Of a stretch of DNA of 64,000 nt, positions 44,867 through 57,639 are shown piece by piece. The stretch is from assembly GCF_010183535.1 (NCBI RefSeq), contig NC_071329.1:1426001-1490000 (forward strand). The letters are read 5' to 3'. A program made the translations under genes and the position numbers. The notes beneath the pieces are model-generated. The model was given only the letters and a program-made list of their open reading frames with translations, did no database searches and was not told where the DNA came from. Source of the stretch: Caenorhabditis remanei (Eukaryota > Nematoda > Chromadorea > Rhabditida > Rhabditidae). Positions within the stretch are counted from its first letter, which is position 1, and every line of letters begins with the position of its first letter.

Positions 44867-46136
44867 GATCTGTACAAAAAATGTATAATTGGGTATGTGG
44901 GGCGCCAGACACGTCTTCAATATTTGCAGGTTTTCAATTTTTCAGTGAAAAAATGAAAAAATGTCAAAGGTTTCGGACTTTTAAGGAGCTGAATGTAACA
45001 AAAATTCGGAATATCATAAAATTTGAATTGAATCTTATTTAAATTGTCTCAAAAACATGCTCATTTCAAAAAAAAATTATAATTGTACTGTTTTCAAAAT
45101 ATAAAATTCGTTTCAAAAATATGCTTTAAAAAAAATTGTAAATTTCTGAAACAGTAGGTAATTGTGAAACTTGGGGCATTCTAGCTTTTTACATTGATTA
45201 CTGACTTCATAAATTCAAATTTATGCGGACATCCGGATACACAGACACACAGACGCAAAACAAGGCAACTTGGTGAAATACAAAAATACAAAAACAATCT
45301 TTTATATTTTTGAAAATTTCTGAAACTTTAGGTATTTCTGAAACTTAGTGAACTCTATAGCTTGATATTAATTAGTGAATTCATAAATTCGAAAATATGA
45401 GGACACAAAACAAGACCAAATGGTAAAATACAAAAATTCGTGCTCACCAGGCTCAAAATAATCCAGAAGCTTCGAAAATAATTTTTTTTGTTAATTTTCA
45501 AAAAATCTCAGTTTCAAATGTATATAAGCCTAAGCTATAATTTATTCGTTAGCTTATAACACTGGTTGATTCAAAATTATGCGGACATCCGGACAGACAG
45601 ACACAAAAAAGGCAAAAATTAAATGGTAGTAGTAAAGTACAAAACCTTGTGCTCACCAGGCTCAAAATATTCCAAAAACTTAAAATTTTTCTTTAGAATT
45701 TTCAAAAATTCTCAGTTTCAAATGTATATATGCAACATACACCCCTATACTCCAGTCTATATATTTCCATCTCCTCCCCAATGATACTGCTTCCTGCCGC
45801 GTTTTCTCTCAACCCCTACTCATTCATTGTCCAACTTCCGGTAAACATTTCTCATGTCTTTCCAAACCCTCAGATAAATTACTTATATTATTTTCAGCCC
45901 CACCGCCATGGCACATCCCATGAATTAGTCCAGTCATCTCATTTTTATCCCGTCTCCGAATTTCAATCTTCTTGACTAATTGATGTCTCAAGACAATCGT
46001 GTAATTGGTTTGTCTTGTCCCCCCACCTTGGCGCGCACGCAATTGAATGGTACGATAAGCATTTAGTGGTGGTGGTGAGTTGACAGGTGTGTGATGAAAA
46101 ATGACTGGTGTATTTAGTGTTTATTGGGACGAATAA

Positions 46137-46146
46137 GGGGGGGGGG
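46137..46146 (+). repeat. G10 homopolymer
   Basis: Ten consecutive G. In C. elegans, long G tracts are deletion-prone when the DOG-1 helicase is missing. A C14 run on this strand is at 58350-58363. Confidence 0.85.
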
Positions 46147-47150
46147 CTGTGCTAAGAAATATGAGGATACGTAATTGGTGAAGCGGAAGTCGAGTAGTGA
46201 CAATGTAGGTGATGGGGTACTGTAGTTGCAATGGGGTACTGTAGTAAGACGGTAAGTCCAAAGATATGTACGTCACTGTTATCGTAACTGTGGGTACTGT
46301 AGTTAGTCCATATACTGTAGACTCAAGATATGTAACTTCCGAATAGTTATGTCACGACCCACCTTTTAGCACAGGAAATGTTGTGGGAATGGTAAATAAA
46401 TACAGTAACCCAGAATCTTATTTACTAGACTTTGGGAGCCTTTTTAAAGCATTTAGCGCGTTTTTTCTCAAATTTTTGTTCTTAAACCTACAATTGGGAC
46501 GTTTCGAAACTGGGTTTTACATTTCAGAACCAAAATTTTCGAGACCGGGTTTCAAGGCGTCCAGTCTATACAGTCTCATTTTCCAAAAATCTTATTTCGC
46601 GAAAAAAAGACTTCTGGAATTTTGCAAACGGAGACACAGACAGACGTTCAGACAAAAAATTGAGTTGAATTTGTAAAGATTGTGGACATCTGGACTTCCG
46701 GACACACAGACAGACACCAGGTTGAATTGAAATTCATTAAATCGAAGTTTTTTCAAATCTTCTTAAATTTTACCTTCAAATCTTGGATACTCTTCAAAAA
46801 AAGGACATCAGGACATCTGGACAGACATCCGGACAAACATGAGCACAGACCGAAACTTCTGGATGAAAAGCACACTCAAATAGTTGCATTTCAGATGGAA
46901 AATTCCAAAATTTTTATAAAAAAGTGGAAAAGTAAAAAAGTGAACAAACTGCACACCCTTTTGAAATCTGAAAATCTGAAAATTCAGACATCCAGACACA
47001 CAGACACACACCCTGAATCATTATCATCCCTAACCGGAACCTCTCTATGATTCATTCCCCAACCCTAACCCCCAGAATCCTTCATCCACGTCACCCCATT
47101 TCCTGCCAAAACACATCAATTTTTTCTCCATTTTTTTCCAGCAGCCTCAC

Positions 47151-47291
47151 ATGATTCCATCTCCATCGTCCTCCTCTCCTACCAAACAGCTTCTTTTCCA
47201 ACCAATGAGCCCCCCACGAGTCTCCGCCTTCCTCTCCCCCCCCTTCTCCAACACAGAGGCTCCGCCCCCTCACAGCTCCTCGCCTGCCTAA
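47151..47291 (+). CDS. Upstream open frame of the ETS gene, 46 residues
   Basis: Begins 10 bp after a TTTTTTTCCAG acceptor-like site and ends 39 bp before the ETS ATG, in another frame. The peptide is rich in Ser and Pro (MIPSPSSSPTKQLLFQ at the start, APPPHSSSPA at the end). It could be a leader peptide that limits translation of the main frame, an alternative N-terminal exon, or chance. I see no good donor that would splice it into the ETS frame. Confidence 0.35.
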   Translation: MIPSPSSSSPTKQLLFQPMSPPRVSAFLSPPFSNTEAPPPHSSSPA

Positions 47292-47330
47292 CGGGAAGCG
47301 CGACGAATCAGATACAGGAAAAGGAAGCGG

Positions 47331-50300
47331 ATGCGAATGCAAGTCGTCTCGTCAGCCACGCTTCCACCGCCGGGCGCCGATCTTGTCGTCGTTGGCGGAA
47401 GATCAGTAGCAACGGATGAGGATGTGATCAAGTATTCGACGATTCAATCCGTCAAACAGGAGCAGCAATCCAATACGGCGCTTCCGCAGACGCCCTACAA
47501 TTTTGCATTTTTCGTAAGTCCTCATTAACATAATCTAGAAGGGTCTCTAATTTTCTTATTTTTTGTAGCATGGCATGCCCAATGACTTCCCACCGACAAA
47601 TCGTATGGTCTACAACGATCAGATCATGCAGCAACAACAGCAACAACAACAAAAAAATGAGAATGGTAAGTCTAAGGGCTTATTAATTTAGGCCGCGCTT
47701 CTGGGGAATGTTTCTTGAGTCACACTGTCAGATTTCCTTAGGTTTCTTATGCATAAAACACGTTACCCTTCTAAATTTGGTGTCTCTTAGGTCACTATCC
47801 AGAGTTCCTAGGTATCCTCTTAACAATCTAGGTCCTTAACCTTGCTGAACCTTAAACTTGAGACCTGAGCTATCAGCTAGGATATGAAACACGTTTTTGA
47901 ACTAAAAATTTGGATTTCTAAGCCATCACCTGAAAACTTAGGTCATTAATACTTAGACCCTTTTTTTTTGGTGTCTTTTAAGTCACTATCCTGAGTTTCT
48001 AGGTAATCCTCCTAAATATCAAGGTCATGTTCTTTATTACCGATTCATTACTTCCTTAACCTTGCTGACCCTCAAATTTGTGACCATACGCTATCAGCTA
48101 GCTTATGGAGAACGGTTTTTGAAGTCCTCTTAAAAATTTAGGTCATCATTACTCATTTTTGTCCGGATTTCCTCAGCCTTGTGTTTCATAGCACTTAACC
48201 TCAATATCTAAATTTCTGGTGAATTCAAAAATACCTCTAATCGCTAGAGCTGATTCTTACGAGTATTTTGGTAAATTCAAATTTCAAAAAAGATCATTTT
48301 TAGCCGAGTTATGAGTTATACAGTCGTAAGACTCAAAACCGCTATTGAGTCCTGGAATAGCTTTATGGCCTAGGCTGGATCCCAAATTTTGGATTTCTAG
48401 GCCATCATTTCCTATTTTCTTTGTCTGACTTAACTTTAGACCACATGTCTCTAAGGACACCTTGACTTTGCCTTAATGAGACCAGAGTCACGTTTTTGAT
48501 AGGCTTGGATTTCTAGGCCATTTCTGGGCCTGGAAAAACTCTGCTATTTCCTTTCTTTAGTTCTCCGCGCTACGAGTTCAGATTCCTAGGCCATCTTTTA
48601 TATCCAGGGTACTTTCTCGTCAAAAAACTGTTCCAGTATCACCTTCCCTAACCCCCCTTACACGGGAAACTAACATTTTCCTACTCGGAAACTTTCTTCC
48701 CCCCTCTTCTCCCCCTTCCTTTTCCCCTTCCCTTTCCCCATCCTTCCCGTCATTCACTTTTTTTTGAATCGACGAAAAAAAATCAAATTTCTTTCCCCGT
48801 AAATTTCATCTCGTGCTGCTCCTCTCCTTTAACTTTTGTTATGGGGGGAAGGAGAAGACGATGGGGTAACCAAATTTCCTGCTGATTCCGCCGATGATTC
48901 TGAAGACGTCGGAGTAGGAGGCGACTCACTCTTCACTTCATTTTGTGTTTCTTGTGTGTGTCAAGTCTTAGGTTTGTATTGTCTTAGATTCCTTGTTTTA
49001 TTTTCTAACTACCGTAACCCTACCTATTCCAGACCATTTCACCGGTATGAACCTTTCAACATCCGGCACTTCTGACTCTGCCACTTCAAAGGAACAGGTA
49101 AGGGTAATTGCAGGTTCCCCCCAATTCTAATGGATAGCACTTACAGAACCGCCGAAATCAATTCTATACGGAAAGCGGCGGGGGTAATAGCACTGGAAAT
49201 GGAGCCGCCGCCTCGGCCGGAAGCAATGGATCGGGCTCGAGTAGTGGAGGGGCTAAAAGTGGTAAGTAGTAGCCAAAAGGCAAGGGGTGCTAAGATATTT
49301 CCTCAATTTTCAAAATATTTAGACGTCTTCAACATCTCAATGAACGCCTTCACCTCGAAGAACGATGATCAGATTCCTAATTTCAACATGTTGAGCTCGT
49401 ATTATACAGGAGCATTGAAACTTAGCAATTCCACATCGTTTGCTAGTCCAGGTATGTATGGAGAGGGGACTAGCAATCAAAAATAAGAGATTTGGGCTCT
49501 TAGGCCATAAGACCATCTATTCGTACATTTTATCAATCAAAACAGCGATTTTGAGCCTTAAATTGGCTAAAAATCGTCCGTTTTAAAATTCAATTATACC
49601 AAAATACTCGTGAGAATCTGTACTAGCTATTAGAGGCATTTTTGAACTTACCAGAAAATTAGCTGTTAAGTTTAAGATCCATGAAGTATAGTCAAGTCTC
49701 AGATTTTGCGCCAAATGTTGAACTGAGGCCGGATTTGTACTAAGGACGGTTGATTAACGCAAAAATTTTGAAATTCTAGCTCTTAGTACCGCCCGTTAGG
49801 CTTATGACCTGTGTTAGCCTAAATTTTGTCAGACAAAGTTCAGGAATGCAAGCTCAAAGGGAATACAGCTCAAATATGATTTATTTTTTGGTAAGAATAA
49901 GATTTACCGTTTCTGAATGGTCTAAGCGGTCTTTCTGAGATTTTACCGTAAAACCTGTAATAGAGGCGCACCTAGCAGTGCCTGTTCGAAGCGGTATATC
50001 TCGGTTGCCAAAAGAAATATCAAAAAACTGCCAACTGACAAAATATAGCTTATTATTCATAAAATATTTCTTCAGTTGAAAACATTTTTCCATTTTTATG
50101 ACTTCCGAGAGAGGATGCTCCAAACTCTTGCCAGCGTGTACGCTACTATTACAGGTTTTACGGTAACTTGGATTCAAAAAATCCTTAGTACTAAGTTCAG
50201 CACATATACTTGATAACCCACCTCCTCTTGTCAAAATATAATATCAAATGCCTGGAAAACCCCTCCGGACATTGAGCCTTCTTTCAATTTCCTGTTTTCA

Positions 50301-53300
50301 CCCCCCGCCCACTACTGTAGTATCTGTCCCAACTAGCTCAAAACCAAAACAATCAAGACAAGGCGCGCATGAATGCGGCCCTAACAAACTGCCCCCGTCT
50401 TCTTCTGTTTGTTCTTCGTCTTCTAACACAAAACTACCGTAGTTCTCTCTCTTCTAGACACTGCGGACTCATTCATCCATCAAAAACTCCGAAGAGAAAG
50501 AGCAAGAGCGATACTTTAATTGCGTCGCGTGTCGATAGAGAGAGGGGGTTGTGAATGTGCTCCATGAGCACATAGTTGGAGGGACTAAGGCTTTTGCCGA
50601 CAGACAGCTTTTACTCCCCCCTCCTATTGTGTGTGTTATAAGCAGAGATTATTAGGTGGTTAAGATGAGGGGGAGGAGGGCAATTATGTTATGTAACATA
50701 CTCGCCGAGAGCTGCTTGTCGGAACGATGTTCGGCGTTGAAGAGGGGGAGAAGGAGGAGATTACTGTATCTATTAAAAAGAGACGGGTGGAAATAGGGGC
50801 GAGGTGTGAAAAATCGGGGTCTTGGGGTACAGTATCCTTAGCAAATTGAATTTTTGAGTTTTCAGCTAATGGACAGAGTTGTCTGAAAATTACAGTTTCG
50901 GAGAATACACTTAATTTTGAAGGCGGATTCTAAATCCTCAAGTTTTCTGTTGGAATTCCAAAAATGTTCACCTACAGTTTTCCATAGAATGTATGTTAGG
51001 CTACAGTAATACAAATTAGTTCAAATTTTGTGTCAGCCTTCAAATAGTCCTAAATTTTATTATGCCAAAATTTTGACATCTCAGGAAAACCGGGCTTAAA
51101 GCTCACATTGCGAAACTTTGAGGTACATTTTTCAATTGTTTGTATCTCAACTTATAGTAACCCAAACTATTTTAAATGTGGTTTGAAAAAAAAAACACCC
51201 TAAATTTGGTTAAGAATAAATTTTGAACTTTTTAAAAGTCATACCGCTAGATTCTATGAATTTCAGAATTTTCAGGTTACTCGGGTTACTGTAGACAAAG
51301 TTACTGCAATTTGACTTTTCTCTCTATCATCTCAGCCAAATTTAACGGTATTTTTTTGAAATTTGACAAAAATTTAGTACATCTGCACTCTCGATCTTTT
51401 TTGTCATATTTTCCCCATAACCCAAAGTATTCCAATTTCCGGTGTCAAGGTATAACCGATTTCAGTAGCCAACCTATTCTCAAATAGAGCTCTTCCTGTT
51501 CTCATATTCAATCTCATCTTCTTCTTCGCAGCTTCCGGCTCACGGCGGCACACCTTCTGAGAAATAATTGCGAGCGAGAACAATTACCTTTGCGCGCGAA
51601 AATCTAGCGGTGTATGGAAGATGGATGATGATGTAACAAGACAGATGGGTGACTGTAAGAAGAAGAGGGGACATGAAATGAGTAAGTAAGAAGATAGTAA
51701 ATCCGTCTTGGCAAACAAAGCGGCGTCTTCTGGTGTCATGGAGGAAAGAGGTGTCGGGTTTCAGAATCATCCCTCTGCCATCCATTTTGTGTTGTTTGCT
51801 TCGAAGAAGAAGAAGATTTTAGGGGTTAAGAACATCAGGAGGACTAAAAATATCATGAGATTGGACGGCTTAGACCTTTAGGCTTATACCGTCAGGCTTA
51901 CTAAGGTAAGGCTTACTCAAGTTAGGCTTACAAAGTTCAAACTGAGGCCATTAGGCTCAAACCGTTAAGCTTGTTAAGTTTAGGTTTAATAGGGTCCGGC
52001 TCAGACCGTTAGGCTATTACACTCCATAAAAGCCGCTTCCCGCCAAAAATGTTTCGTGCACCAAACCCATTTCGTCTTCTTAATTACCCTCCTTCTTCTA
52101 TGGCGCCTCCCTCGTAAATAATCAATGAGTCTCTTCTCTAGTTGTCTTCGGCACACAGTGATTCCCCAATTCCCCCCCTGACATGACACAATTGCCTTCC
52201 TAGTTGGTTAGTTAACAAAAGGGGTCAAGATGTGTGGGAGGGAGTAGGAGTGATGAGCCAATTAAAACAAGATGCTCATGTTTTTGCTTCCTGTCAGGTG
52301 GCGGCTCCCTGCCGGGGGCAATGGAAGACAAGATGTCCTAAACAATTGAGCACTGATTTGAACGGGGGGAGAGACAAGACGAGACAAATTAAGGAAGGGG
52401 GGACGGGAGATTGACAAATGGGTTATGCGGGCATGAAATTGACGGCATGGAATTTAAATCAGGAAAAAAGTGGGGTAAGGGGACCATGACCTAGAAATTT
52501 GGGGGGTCGGAGTGTATAAAAATCTAGGGAATTAAAGGTCTTGAGATTCTCTATAAAGTGGAATAGTTCTGAAATAGAAAAATATGAAGCCTGGGATGTT
52601 AGAAGTCGTAAAATCTTAGGTTCTCTGACAGATCACGATTTTGATGAATTTTCAGGGGAGTTTTCAGTTTTAACAAGATTTTCAGTCTGATATAGATGAA
52701 TTCTTGAATTAAAATTTGTATTTCCGGATAACTAGCGTCGTGATTATTCTGAATCTGTATTTAAATTATTTCTGCGGTTAAAACGGACCGATTTACATAG
52801 CTTTGAATTTCAGTTTTTTTTTAAACTTTTGTCCTAAACACTCTAAATTTAAAAGCTTTGTAACTCTTCTCAAATCAACCATCTAATAATGTTGAAAACA
52901 GATTCAGAATCCCCATGTCTTCAGCTTTCCAATCATATAGGTTTCCTTATAAAAATTATTCAGTAAAAGTTGTTACCATTGTTCTTTTCCCCTTAATTCC
53001 AGTTTTTTACAGAAAACTTCGATCAAATCCCAGAAACTCAACTTTCAACCCCTTGTATCTCACTTCATTTTTATCTGAGACAAAATTTGAGCCCAGATTC
53101 AGAATCCTCACGTCTTCAGCTTCTTAAACATGTGTGTCTGTTAAAAATGCATATCATTGAAAAGCTGAAGACGTGGGAATTCTGAATCTGTTTTCAAAAT
53201 TAGCAAAAGGTGACAAAGAGCTGAGATACAAAGCTTCAAAGTTTAGGCATGAAACCTAGAGTCGCTTTCTTCAGCCTCTTGCATCCAATAGCTACAATAC

Positions 53301-55172
53301 TCCTACCGTAACCCTACCGTACCCCCTTTTTCCAAAGTTACCATAACACCTGCTCCTCTACTCCACCTGCTCACACCCCCAGTTATTCTCCCTATTCATC
53401 TTATTCAGCTTCTCCCCCTCCTTATTCCACCAATTAAACACACTAAGAACAAAAACCCAATGAAGCAATTTGTCATCCAACACACACATACGTTTACCCA
53501 AGACTGTCTTATCCCCCTAAGCTAAGACCACCTGTGTGACATGTGTTCCGAGAAGAGGGGAAAATAAATATAATTGAGTTCTCTTGCATCACTGGGCATG
53601 GGGGTGTTCGCGCACTCCTACTTGGATAACTCGATTGACTTCGTGATGAGTTGCAATCAAAACATTGCGCAGCGCATAAGAATGGGATTTAGTTATCTCT
53701 CTAAACTTGACATTCCTTATTCCAGACCCCTACCAAATCCTGGGTCCAACCAGCAAGAACTTGGCTCACTCTGGCTCCGGACAAACCCAACTCTGGCAAT
53801 TCCTTCTGGAACTTCTCTCCGACAAACGCTACTCGGAAGTCATCACTTGGGAGGGTACAAATGGAGAATTCAAGTTGGTCGACCCGGATGAGGTGGCTAG
53901 AAAATGGGGAGAACGGAAATCCAAGCCAAACATGAATTATGATAAAATGTCGAGAGCTCTTCGCTACTATTACGATAAGAATATAATGGCGAAGGTGCAT
54001 GGAAAGAGATATGCGTACAAGTTTGATTTTCAAGGTAAATATCTGTGCCGGTTGGCTGAAAATTGCTGAAATTTTTTATGAATTTCAGGAATCGCTCAAG
54101 CCCTCCAACCACCCACTGCCACTCACCCACAAGACTATTTCAATTCACATGCCATGGGAAGGATCGCTCCGGATTTCTCGTCATGGACCAGTGCTAATTA
54201 TAGATCTCTGAATATTGCAGCAGGCTTTAATGTGAGTTAGAGAGGTCCGGTGGCCGTGAAAATGTTCGGCCACCAAGAATTTTGAAAATTTCGGAAAATT
54301 GGATGATGACCTAACTTTGGGACTAGGCCACAGATGCGAAACTCGTCAAAACCACCCCGAAGACTAGTTTTTTTCAAAATTTGGATTTCTAGGCCACGAG
54401 TCGAAAACTCGGCCATGAACCAAATTTGACTTTTTCAGTGACTTTTAATTGTTTTTCATTCTAAACCATCAAAATCAGCCGTAAAGCACCTTTTTTGACC
54501 TCGGAGACTAGATTTTTTCAAATTTTGGATTTCTAGGCCACGTATTGAAAAACTCGGCCACGGATCATTTTGGGTGGTTCAGCCACAAAAATCGAAACTA
54601 TTTTGATGGAAAACTAGTTTTCGTATGGGGCCTAACTTTCACACAAGCTGAAAAAGTTCGGTCACCTAATTTTTTTCTCAAAAAACTACATTTGCTACCA
54701 ATTTTTAACAAAAAATGGTGGCCTAACTTTTGCATTGTCAGAAAAAGTAAGCACAGAGTATTTCTAAACATTTTTGTCGTTTTTTTTTGTCGTTTTTTAA
54801 CCAATTTTTATATTTAAAACGTATTTTTCACTCATGATGACCGAACTTCTGCAAAAAAAATGGGCCACCATCGAATTCCAACATGCTTCACAATCAGAAA
54901 ATCACAAATTCATCATGAAAATGGTTAAAAACTATTATCTTTCATCAAAAAGTATTCAAAAAAAGCCTTCAAACTCTTAGTAGCCGAACTTATTTAAGGG
55001 CTTCACACTATCTTCTATAAAAACTACGCTCTACCAAACTACCGTAACCCATTTTAATAACTTTCAGAACAGTAGCACAATCTTTAACCCTGCAGTCAAT
55101 TACAGTGCATTTGGTGCAGCCGGCTCATCGAATAATCTCTCAGCCGCCCGAACTTTCCCCCTCTATCGATAA
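47331..55172 (+). CDS. ast-1: ETS-domain transcription factor, probable AST-1 orthologue
   Basis: Exons 47331-47513, 47569-47665, 49033-49097, 49147-49261, 49323-49451, 53726-54034, 54089-54231 and 55068-55172; all phases agree and give 381 residues. Residues 82-89 are a run of eight Gln; about 130-155 is a Gly/Ser/Ala-rich linker. The ETS domain spans about 218-300: [20 protein letters not shown], then [20 protein letters not shown] and the recognition helix [18 protein letters not shown] with its two DNA-contacting arginines, ending [11 protein letters not shown]. This is the FLI/ERG-type ETS sequence. In C. elegans AST-1 is the factor of this class, a selector of dopaminergic neuron fate that also acts in axon guidance; orthology is inferred from the domain. 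The C-terminal tail is rich in Ser, Ala and Asn and ends FPLYR. Intron 5 (49452-53725, 4.3 kb) precedes the ETS exon and may hold regulatory sequence or missed exons. The first ATG could be preceded by an untranslated exon. Confidence 0.83.
49452..53725. other. 4.3-kb intron before the ETS exon
   Basis: Little recognised repeat content compared with the rest of the window, except for the degenerate AGGCTTA array at 51868-52016 and a few CTTCAGCTTT(C)C words (52916, 53113, inverted at 53161). The segments 50340-50780, 51490-51800 and 52020-52430 are richer in G and C and look non-random, as enhancers often do. Open frames (50248-50442, 52232-52414 and others) lack compatible splice sites. Confidence 0.5.
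51868..52016. repeat. Degenerate TTAGGC-like array in ETS intron 5
   Basis: About nine words of the form (T/C/A)(T/C/A)AGGCT(T/C)(A) spaced 12-20 bp apart, separated by AC(C)GT, AAGTT and similar linkers. TTAGGC is the nematode telomere unit, but spacing is irregular and units are imperfect, so I call it telomere-like only. Confidence 0.5.
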
Positions 55173-56339
55173 TTTCTCATTCCATCCGGAACACATTGAT
55201 CTCTCCTACCTTTTGCAGTGAACGGGATTTCTCTACAAATTTCTATTAATCTTTTTTTAATTAATTCTTGCTTTCTGATTTTTTTTCAATTATTTTTCTG
55301 ATCTCCGCAGTTTTTTTTTTAAATCTAGTCGTCCGTATTGTACAGTCTCTACTTTGTTTTTGCACATACCTCATGATTAATGATTAGCAATCAAACTTTA
55401 AACTCTTGAAATGAAAACTTTTATTTTTAAAACTCTCTGATTGGTGGCCTAACTAAGGCTAAAAAGAGGAAGAAAGAAGAATGAACAAGGAATGGAACGG
55501 AAAAAAGAACTTGAATTTAATTAGCTAGAAATATGGAGAAGAGAAAGTGAGTGAGAGTGGAGAAGAACGGAATAAGAACGCATAAGAACTGCTTATGCCT
55601 CCTGAATATCTTTTCGAGGAGGTGTTTTGTTGGAACCTGAGGAATACACTTCCCTATACGTTTTTTTCTCACAGGAAAATGTTTTGCCTTTTTTAAAATA
55701 CATGAAAATATAGTTTAAGAGTATGTGCTTCCCGTTGCAAGCCTAAATAACTGTGACGATTAAATATTTGAGAGAACGTGAGGCAGTTTTTGTGAGAGTT
55801 GAGTAAAACAAACCAAGATATTCCCTTTTGTAGTTGATAACATTTTTGTACGGACCTTAGCTAGGGAGTTACGGTAGTTCAAGGATAAGTGATGTTGAGT
55901 CGAAGGAGCAACCTTACTAGGAAAGGTCAGTGTGGAGTTATGAGACGTGACTTATATCATTGGAAAGCTGAAAAAACGCTGATTCCAAATATATATTCAG
56001 TTTTTGCTCTCTGTGAGGGATTGTAGAAAAATTGCAAATTATGTATATAGTAAGAGAACCATACATAAACTATGTTTTCATAAAAATTTAAATGACAAAC
56101 TTGCAAAGTTTAAAGGTTTCCACTAAAGGCTAGGTAGGGATCAAGCTACTCTGAGTGTTTACTCACTGTATCTGACGGTATGAGAAAGTTGTCAGTTATG
56201 AAAATAAAGTACTACACGTGAATGATAATGTCACAAAACTTTAGAACTAAAAGGCAACGTGGGATAATGTTACAAGTTCTTAAAGTTGTTCTAATTTCTT
56301 TAAACTTTGGAATTATGTTAACATAAAGAATGCGACACA

Positions 56340-56764
56340 TGCAGTTTTTAGTTGAAAATGTTCAACTTTGTGAGTGCGGCACGGCCTCCTTGATAGTCTC
56401 ACAATATTGATTGTTTATGGAATATACAGATCACAAGTAGAGCTTCATTTTTGCATTTGACAACTTTTTTGTACGGGTACTCCCTAGAGAGTTACATATC
56501 GTCAAAGTAATTTCACCCTCAAATCGACCCATTTTAGTGTAAAATAGAGTGATTTTTGTGCTGTCCCCTTAAAAAGACCATAACTCTCTAGAGAGTGCCC
56601 GCACAAAAAAGTTGCCAACTACAAAAATGAAGCTCTACTTTTGATCTGTATGGTCCATTAAAAATCTACTTGATGGGACAATCAGTATTACCATGACAAA
56701 CTTTCAAAGTTGGACCTTTACAACTGAAAAAAACCAAAACTTAATATACTTTTGAGCGGTACTG
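56340..56764. mobile_element. MITE copy, right end intact
   Basis: Right end TTTTGAGCGGTACTG at 56750-56764, followed by TG and not TA; the inner pair GAAAATGTTCAACTTTG / CTTTCAAAGTTGGACC and the GTAGTTGACAAC-type palindrome (56445-56640) are present. The left terminal CAGTACCGC is not recognisable. Confidence 0.72.
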
Positions 56765-57639
56765 TGCATATGTACGTCCTTAGGAAGACCCCGTACAAAA
56801 ATGGTTGTCAACTACAAAAATGTCTTTCAGTGTTTAATCTACACTAAAATTTAAAAAGTTTAACAATTTCTCGGACTTCTGCACCGTACATTTCTTATCA
56901 AAACCGAAACAGAATGATTTTAACAACAAAAAAATTTGCAATGTTCTGCCCTCTGACTAACCCATTCTTACGTCACCAATTTCCCTTTTCAGCGAACTTA
57001 CATGATTCACACTTTTTCCATTATCTACTTTATAAATACAAGTTTATCTTATTCAATTTCCAAAAGTTGCTGTCAAAGATCCGCCTATCAAAGTAACCAA
57101 TCTGACCATTCCCCCCTTCTTTTCAACATTTTCTTACACTTTGTAATTTCAGATTTAATCTGAAAACGACAAGGTCTATTTAAGTCTCTTCTAGTCTTTA
57201 AACTAGATCATTTCATTCCGTTCGGGTTATGACACCATATAGAGAAATCTAGAGAGAATCTGTTTCCATTTTCTTTTTTCTTCCTTCTTCCTCTATTATT
57301 TTGTCAAGTGTATCGGCCTTTCTTCTTCTGGAGGAGGGGAGTAGTACATCTAGTAATTGTGACGTTATACAGTCATTATTATATCCGAGAAACGAATGAA
57401 CCGAGACGGATCTCTGTTTTTCTGATTCATTTGTCTTTGGTTTCTTTGTTCTAATGGCCTTCTAAATGTCATCAATTTTTTGAAGTTGGCAAAATTAACT
57501 TTAAAAAGTTTTCTGTTTCAAACTGTCCCGGTTTTACAAACGCTCCAGTTTCAAAACAGGTTGTTTGGAAAAGTCCGGGAGCCAAAATCTTGATTTTTGT
57601 TCTTTAGAAGGTCCTCTATTGATGAGAGCACCGGTTTGT

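Larger units (their letters stand above)
43678..47150. other. Upstream region of the ETS gene, repeat-bearing
   Basis: No coding exon is supported, although the frame at 45730-45975 is open. 43860-44300 is richer in G and C and free of recognised repeats, so it is the most likely place for regulatory sequence. Repeats: palindrome at 44692-44866; GGACATCCGGACA phrases at 45225, 45583, 46630-46850 and 46985-47015; TACTGTAG words at 46212-46320; a run of ten G at 46137-46146. TTTTTTTCCAG at 47131-47141 may be a splice or spliced-leader acceptor for the ETS gene leader. Confidence 0.5.

Noticed and set aside
45730..45975. 81-residue frame upstream of the ETS gene, considered as a 5' exon
   Set aside because: No donor joins it in frame to exon 1, and the coding character is weak.
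48836..49075. Acidic frame in intron 2 of the ETS gene, possibly an alternative exon
   Set aside because: It lacks an ATG, has no usable donor and becomes Cys-rich low-complexity sequence; the real exon 49033-49097 uses another frame.
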